From: a bacterium
GTDB taxonomy: Bacteria > Verrucomicrobiota > Kiritimatiellia > UBA8416 > CAMZLY01
NCBI GenBank assembly: GCA_030632465.1
Contig: DAOVUR010000085.1
Coordinates: forward strand, 1-7,628
Reading direction: 5' to 3'
DNA length: 7,628 nt
Position 1 is the first letter of the stretch, and each line of letters opens with the position of its first letter. This document shows, in pieces, positions 5,364-7,628 of this stretch. A model generated the notes under the pieces. It saw only the letters and a program-made list of their open reading frames with translations. It had not been told where the DNA came from and made no database searches. The translations under genes and the position numbers were made by a program.

Positions 5364-6116
5364 ATGGCTAAATCACGTGAGTCTTCTGGAAATATGCAGA
5401 TAATAACGCCCGGTGAACGACGAGTAGGTTTTGTTGGTAGTTTTCTGGTGCCGTTGATTATTGTGGTTGTTGTCTTGATGGTGGCTGGCTTCTTTATGGT
5501 TAAGACTGATGGTGGTAAAAAGGTTATCTCTGACAGGTTGGCTAGATATTTAGAGATGGATGTGGAATTGGACGTTACGCGGATTGGCTGGCCATATGCA
5601 TTGGTAATGGAGGGGGTCTCTGCTAGGGAGGAGGAGTCTAGTACGCCAGTGGTCACGGCGGAAAGCGTACGGCTATCGTTTGATTTAAAGTTTCGTATGC
5701 ATGTTGTTGTTGATGGGGCTGAATTGACGCTTGTGCAGAATGATGAAGAGGAGTGGGCGCCGGATGTTTTTGCGCGACTTGGTGATGTGCCGGGCGAGAA
5801 TATTACGCAGCTTGCTGAGACGCTGGATCTTTTTGATAAGAGGGTTGTGATTGATGTAGCTAATAGCGATATAAAATGGGTTGATCAGGATGGTAGTGAG
5901 AGCAGTGTTGTTTCTGGGTTAGATTTTAATACATCGCCGATCAAGATCCGTGAACATTATATGCGTCATTTCTATCTTGCTGTTGAGTCGGGTTTGGTTA
6001 ATGAGAATCAGTTTAGTGGTATTGAAAAAGAGTGGATTGCATCGGGTACGAAACCCTATTTGCCTTTGCATGATTTGACCGATGAAGAGAATGAAAAGTG
6101 GGAAGTTGTTAAGTGA
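5364..6116 (+). CDS. Single-pass membrane protein, possibly AsmA-like N-terminal domain; function unknown
   Basis: I do not recognise this 250-residue protein with certainty. It has a short basic cytoplasmic N-terminus (1-22, including GERR), one strong hydrophobic segment (about 23-46, LVPLIIVVVVLMVAGFFMV) and a soluble, presumably periplasmic remainder with no second membrane segment. After the anchor, the pattern ISDRLARYLEMDVELDVTRIGWPYALVMEGV, in outline helix, strand and G-V turn, then VVTAESVRLSFDL and HVVVDGAELTLV, resembles the start of AsmA/DUF748-type beta-taco proteins, where such a segment leads into a much longer lipid-handling domain. This protein stops early and ends in an acidic tail (DEENEKWEVVK), so it would be a short member. 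AAGGAG at 5351-5356, 7 bases before the ATG, is a strong ribosome binding site. Its neighbours rfaE1 and kdsB make an envelope role plausible but unproven. Confidence 0.8.
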   Translation: MAKSRESSGNMQIITPGERRVGFVGSFLVPLIIVVVVLMVAGFFMVKTDGGKKVISDRLARYLEMDVELDVTRIGWPYALVMEGVSAREEESSTPVVTAESVRLSFDLKFRMHVVVDGAELTLVQNDEEEWAPDVFARLGDVPGENITQLAETLDLFDKRVVIDVANSDIKWVDQDGSESSVVSGLDFNTSPIKIREHYMRHFYLAVESGLVNENQFSGIEKEWIASGTKPYLPLHDLTDEENEKWEVVK

Positions 6117-6137
6117 GGTTGGTGAGTGATTACTAGA

Positions 6138-6209
6138 GGGCCCTTCGGCTCCGCTCAGGGACCACGAGTATTCGGTTTAGCTTCCGCCGTTGCCAAAAGG
6201 CTATGGCGG
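6138..6209 (+). repeat. Intergenic hairpin repeat, copy 2 (before rfaE1)
   Basis: GGGCCCTTCGGCTCCGCT (6138-6155) matches 4298-4315 with one change. After about 28 extra bases, a stem forms between 6184-6194 (CCGCCGTTGCC) and 6199-6209 (GGCTATGGCGG) around an AAAA loop, again with 10 of 11 positions paired. Compared with copy 1, differences in the stem keep pairing (for example A-T to G-C, T-G to C-G). The rest of the gap to 6243 holds no recognised site; TTGGAG at 6244-6249 is the rfaE1 ribosome binding site. Confidence 0.75.
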
Positions 6210-6256
6210 GACAGGCGGGGATCATTGATTATGATGCGTGATATTGGAGATTTTAG

Positions 6257-7252
6257 ATGATAGAGAATGTTCGAGTTGAAGAGTTGTTAGCGCAGATGTG
6301 CGATAAGCGCGTATTGGTTGTTGGCGATATTATGTTGGACAAGTATGTTGTTGGTGATGTTGAGCGAATCTCGCCAGAAGCGCCGGTTCCGGTTGTGCAT
6401 GTTCGGCAGGAGTATGAGCGGCCTGGTGGTTCGGCTAATGTGGCGCTTAATGTTCAGTCGTTAGGCGGGCAAGGGATGTTGTCTGGAATTATGGGGCGCG
6501 ATAGTGCTGGTGATGATATGCTTGCTCTACTTACGCAGGAGAATATTTCTGTTGAGGGTGTGGTTATTTCTGATGATGTTAAGACTATTGTCAAGACGCG
6601 TGTGATTGCTGAGCGTCAGCAGATAGTTCGTGTTGACCGCGAGGATCCGGCTGAGGCGATGCAGTGTATGGTGCCTGAACTTTGTGATGTTCTTGAGGAG
6701 ATGATTGCGAAGGTTGACGGGGTTATTATTGAGGATTATGGAAAAGGCTGCATTACGCAGAAGGTCGTGAATACGATTATCTCGGCTGCTGGTAAGGCTG
6801 GTGTTCCTGTGGGGCTTGATCCGAAAGATAATCATGATCTTGATATACCTGGGATTACAGTTGCTACCCCTAATTATAAAGAGGCGTGTGCAGCTGCTGG
6901 TATTCGTAGTGAGTTGTTGAATGATCAGCCGGAAACGGATGCGCATCTGCTTGAGATAGGGAAGATTTTACAGGAGCGTTGGCAGACTGAATTGTTGGCT
7001 ATTACTTTGGGTGCACATGGTATGTATCTGTTGACAAAGGATAGTGAGCCGGTGGTTATTCCGACACGGGCACGGGAAGTGTTTGATGTGTCTGGTGCTG
7101 GTGATACGGTGATTGCTACGGCTGTGCTTGCACTTGCCAGTGGTGCTAGTCATGAGGAAGCGGCGTCGCTAGCAAATATTGCAGCAGGAGTTGTGGTGGC
7201 GAAGCTTGGGACTGCGCCTTGTTCGGCATCAGAGATTATGGGGAGTTTATAG
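6257..7252 (+). CDS. rfaE1: D-glycero-beta-D-manno-heptose 7-phosphate kinase (RfaE1/HldE kinase domain)
   Basis: This PfkB/ribokinase-family enzyme phosphorylates heptose 7-phosphate at C1 with ATP, a step towards ADP-heptose for the LPS inner core. Over 331 residues the HldE kinase landmarks are complete: VLVVGDIMLDKYVVGDVERISPEAPVPV-type start (seen as GDIMLDKY, 23-30, and ERISPEAPVPVV, 36-47), PGGSANVALN (57-66), IIEDYGKG (157-164), GLDPK (186-190), TPNYKEA (204-210), TLGAHGMYL (250-258) and DVSGAGDT (277-284) with D283 as the catalytic base. The adenylyltransferase domain of bifunctional HldE is absent, so a separate RfaE2/HldC should exist elsewhere. TTGGAG at 6244-6249 lies 7 bases before the ATG. 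Only two bases separate its stop from the kdsB start, indicating one transcript. Confidence 0.95.
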   Translation: MIENVRVEELLAQMCDKRVLVVGDIMLDKYVVGDVERISPEAPVPVVHVRQEYERPGGSANVALNVQSLGGQGMLSGIMGRDSAGDDMLALLTQENISVEGVVISDDVKTIVKTRVIAERQQIVRVDREDPAEAMQCMVPELCDVLEEMIAKVDGVIIEDYGKGCITQKVVNTIISAAGKAGVPVGLDPKDNHDLDIPGITVATPNYKEACAAAGIRSELLNDQPETDAHLLEIGKILQERWQTELLAITLGAHGMYLLTKDSEPVVIPTRAREVFDVSGAGDTVIATAVLALASGASHEEAASLANIAAGVVVAKLGTAPCSASEIMGSL

Positions 7253-7254
7253 TT

Positions 7255-7628
7255 ATGCGTGTAGTTGGTGTTATTCCTTCTCGTTGGGCTTCCACGCGGT
7301 TGCCGGGCAAGAGTTTGGTTTCTATATGTGGCAAGCCGTTGGTGCAGTGGGTTGTTGAGGCGGCGCAAAAATCGAGCCTTATTAATGAGTTATTGGTTGC
7401 TACTGATGATCAGCGAATTGTGGATGCGGTTGAGCCGTTAGCTATTCGTGCTGTTATGACTTCACCAGATCATCCGTCTGGTACTGATCGTATTGCTGAG
7501 GCTGTACGGGGTATCGATGCTGATATAGTTGTTAATATTCAGGGAGATGAGCCTTTGTTGGATGCTGGTTTGCTAGATCAACTTGTGCAGGTTATGATTG
7601 ATGATGATCGCTGGGATATGGCAACAGC
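7255..7628 (+). CDS. kdsB: 3-deoxy-manno-octulosonate cytidylyltransferase (KdsB), 5' part
   Basis: KdsB makes CMP-Kdo from CTP and Kdo in the cytoplasm, activating the sugar that links lipid A to the LPS core. The frame opens at 7255 and stays open to the window edge: 124 full codons, about half of the usual 245-255 residues. Visible family signatures are IPSRWASTRLPGKSL (7-21, nucleotide-binding loop), the GKPLVQWV segment, VATDDQRI, TSPDHPSGTDRIAEA (the SGT-R motif) and VNIQGDEPLL (the QGDEP motif). The start is two bases after the rfaE1 stop; GGGGAG within the 3' end of rfaE1 (7240-7245) can serve as its ribosome binding site. The 3' end lies outside the window; this is a cut by the window, not a truncated gene. 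Confidence 0.95.
   Translation, partial: MRVVGVIPSRWASTRLPGKSLVSICGKPLVQWVVEAAQKSSLINELLVATDDQRIVDAVEPLAIRAVMTSPDHPSGTDRIAEAVRGIDADIVVNIQGDEPLLDAGLLDQLVQVMIDDDRWDMAT

Noticed and set aside
5364..6116. Truncated or frameshifted long AsmA gene
   Set aside because: No continuation of an AsmA-like frame was seen downstream: 6117-6256 is non-coding repeat and rfaE1 follows. A short intact gene is the simpler reading.

Overview
The window looks like chromosome from a diderm (Gram-negative-type) bacterium. Two genes at the right end belong to lipopolysaccharide inner-core synthesis (heptose-7-phosphate kinase and CMP-Kdo synthetase). A GxxExxY-family gene and several intergenic repeat families suggest the PVC superphylum, perhaps Kiritimatiellota, Verrucomicrobiota or Lentisphaerota. 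That placement rests on gene style and repeats only and is tentative.

Layout. Positions 1-725 are an accessory patch: a visibly AT-rich minus-strand GxxExxY gene (102-476) lies between two copies of a CACGAAT-type repeat (14-75 and 515-626), and the right copy continues into nested inverted repeats up to 717. Then comes tadA on the minus strand (726-1229). A divergent intergenic region with a 7-bp tandem repeat separates it from a plus-strand run: dnaX (1393-3228), ybaB/ebfC (3376-3690), recR (3690-4289, overlapping ybaB by one base), a yggS-type PLP-homeostasis gene (4412-5089), a single-pass membrane protein with an AsmA-like look (5364-6116), a single-domain rfaE1/hldE kinase (6257-7252) and the 5' part of kdsB (7255 to the window end, incomplete).

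How the genes fit together. dnaX-ybaB-recR is a widely conserved replication/recombination block: clamp loader, nucleoid-associated protein and recombination mediator. rfaE1 and kdsB supply activated sugar precursors for the LPS inner core, heptose and Kdo. The AsmA-like protein next to them may act in envelope biogenesis, though that is inferred only from context and a weak resemblance.

Most notable signals. (1) dnaX carries an in-phase A7 slippery run exactly where domain III ends, followed after 5 nt by a hairpin and a -1-frame stop. This is the layout expected for programmed frameshifting that makes a gamma-like short form. (2) A second in-phase A AAA AAG followed by GG TAG lies near the dnaX 3' end. 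(3) The GxxExxY gene sits between direct repeats. (4) The gaps before yggS and before rfaE1 carry the same hairpin, with changes that keep the stem paired. (5) A threefold tandem repeat of about 50 bp, each unit ending in a Shine-Dalgarno-like AGGAG, precedes the AsmA-like gene. No rRNA, tRNA, CRISPR array or transposase gene was seen.
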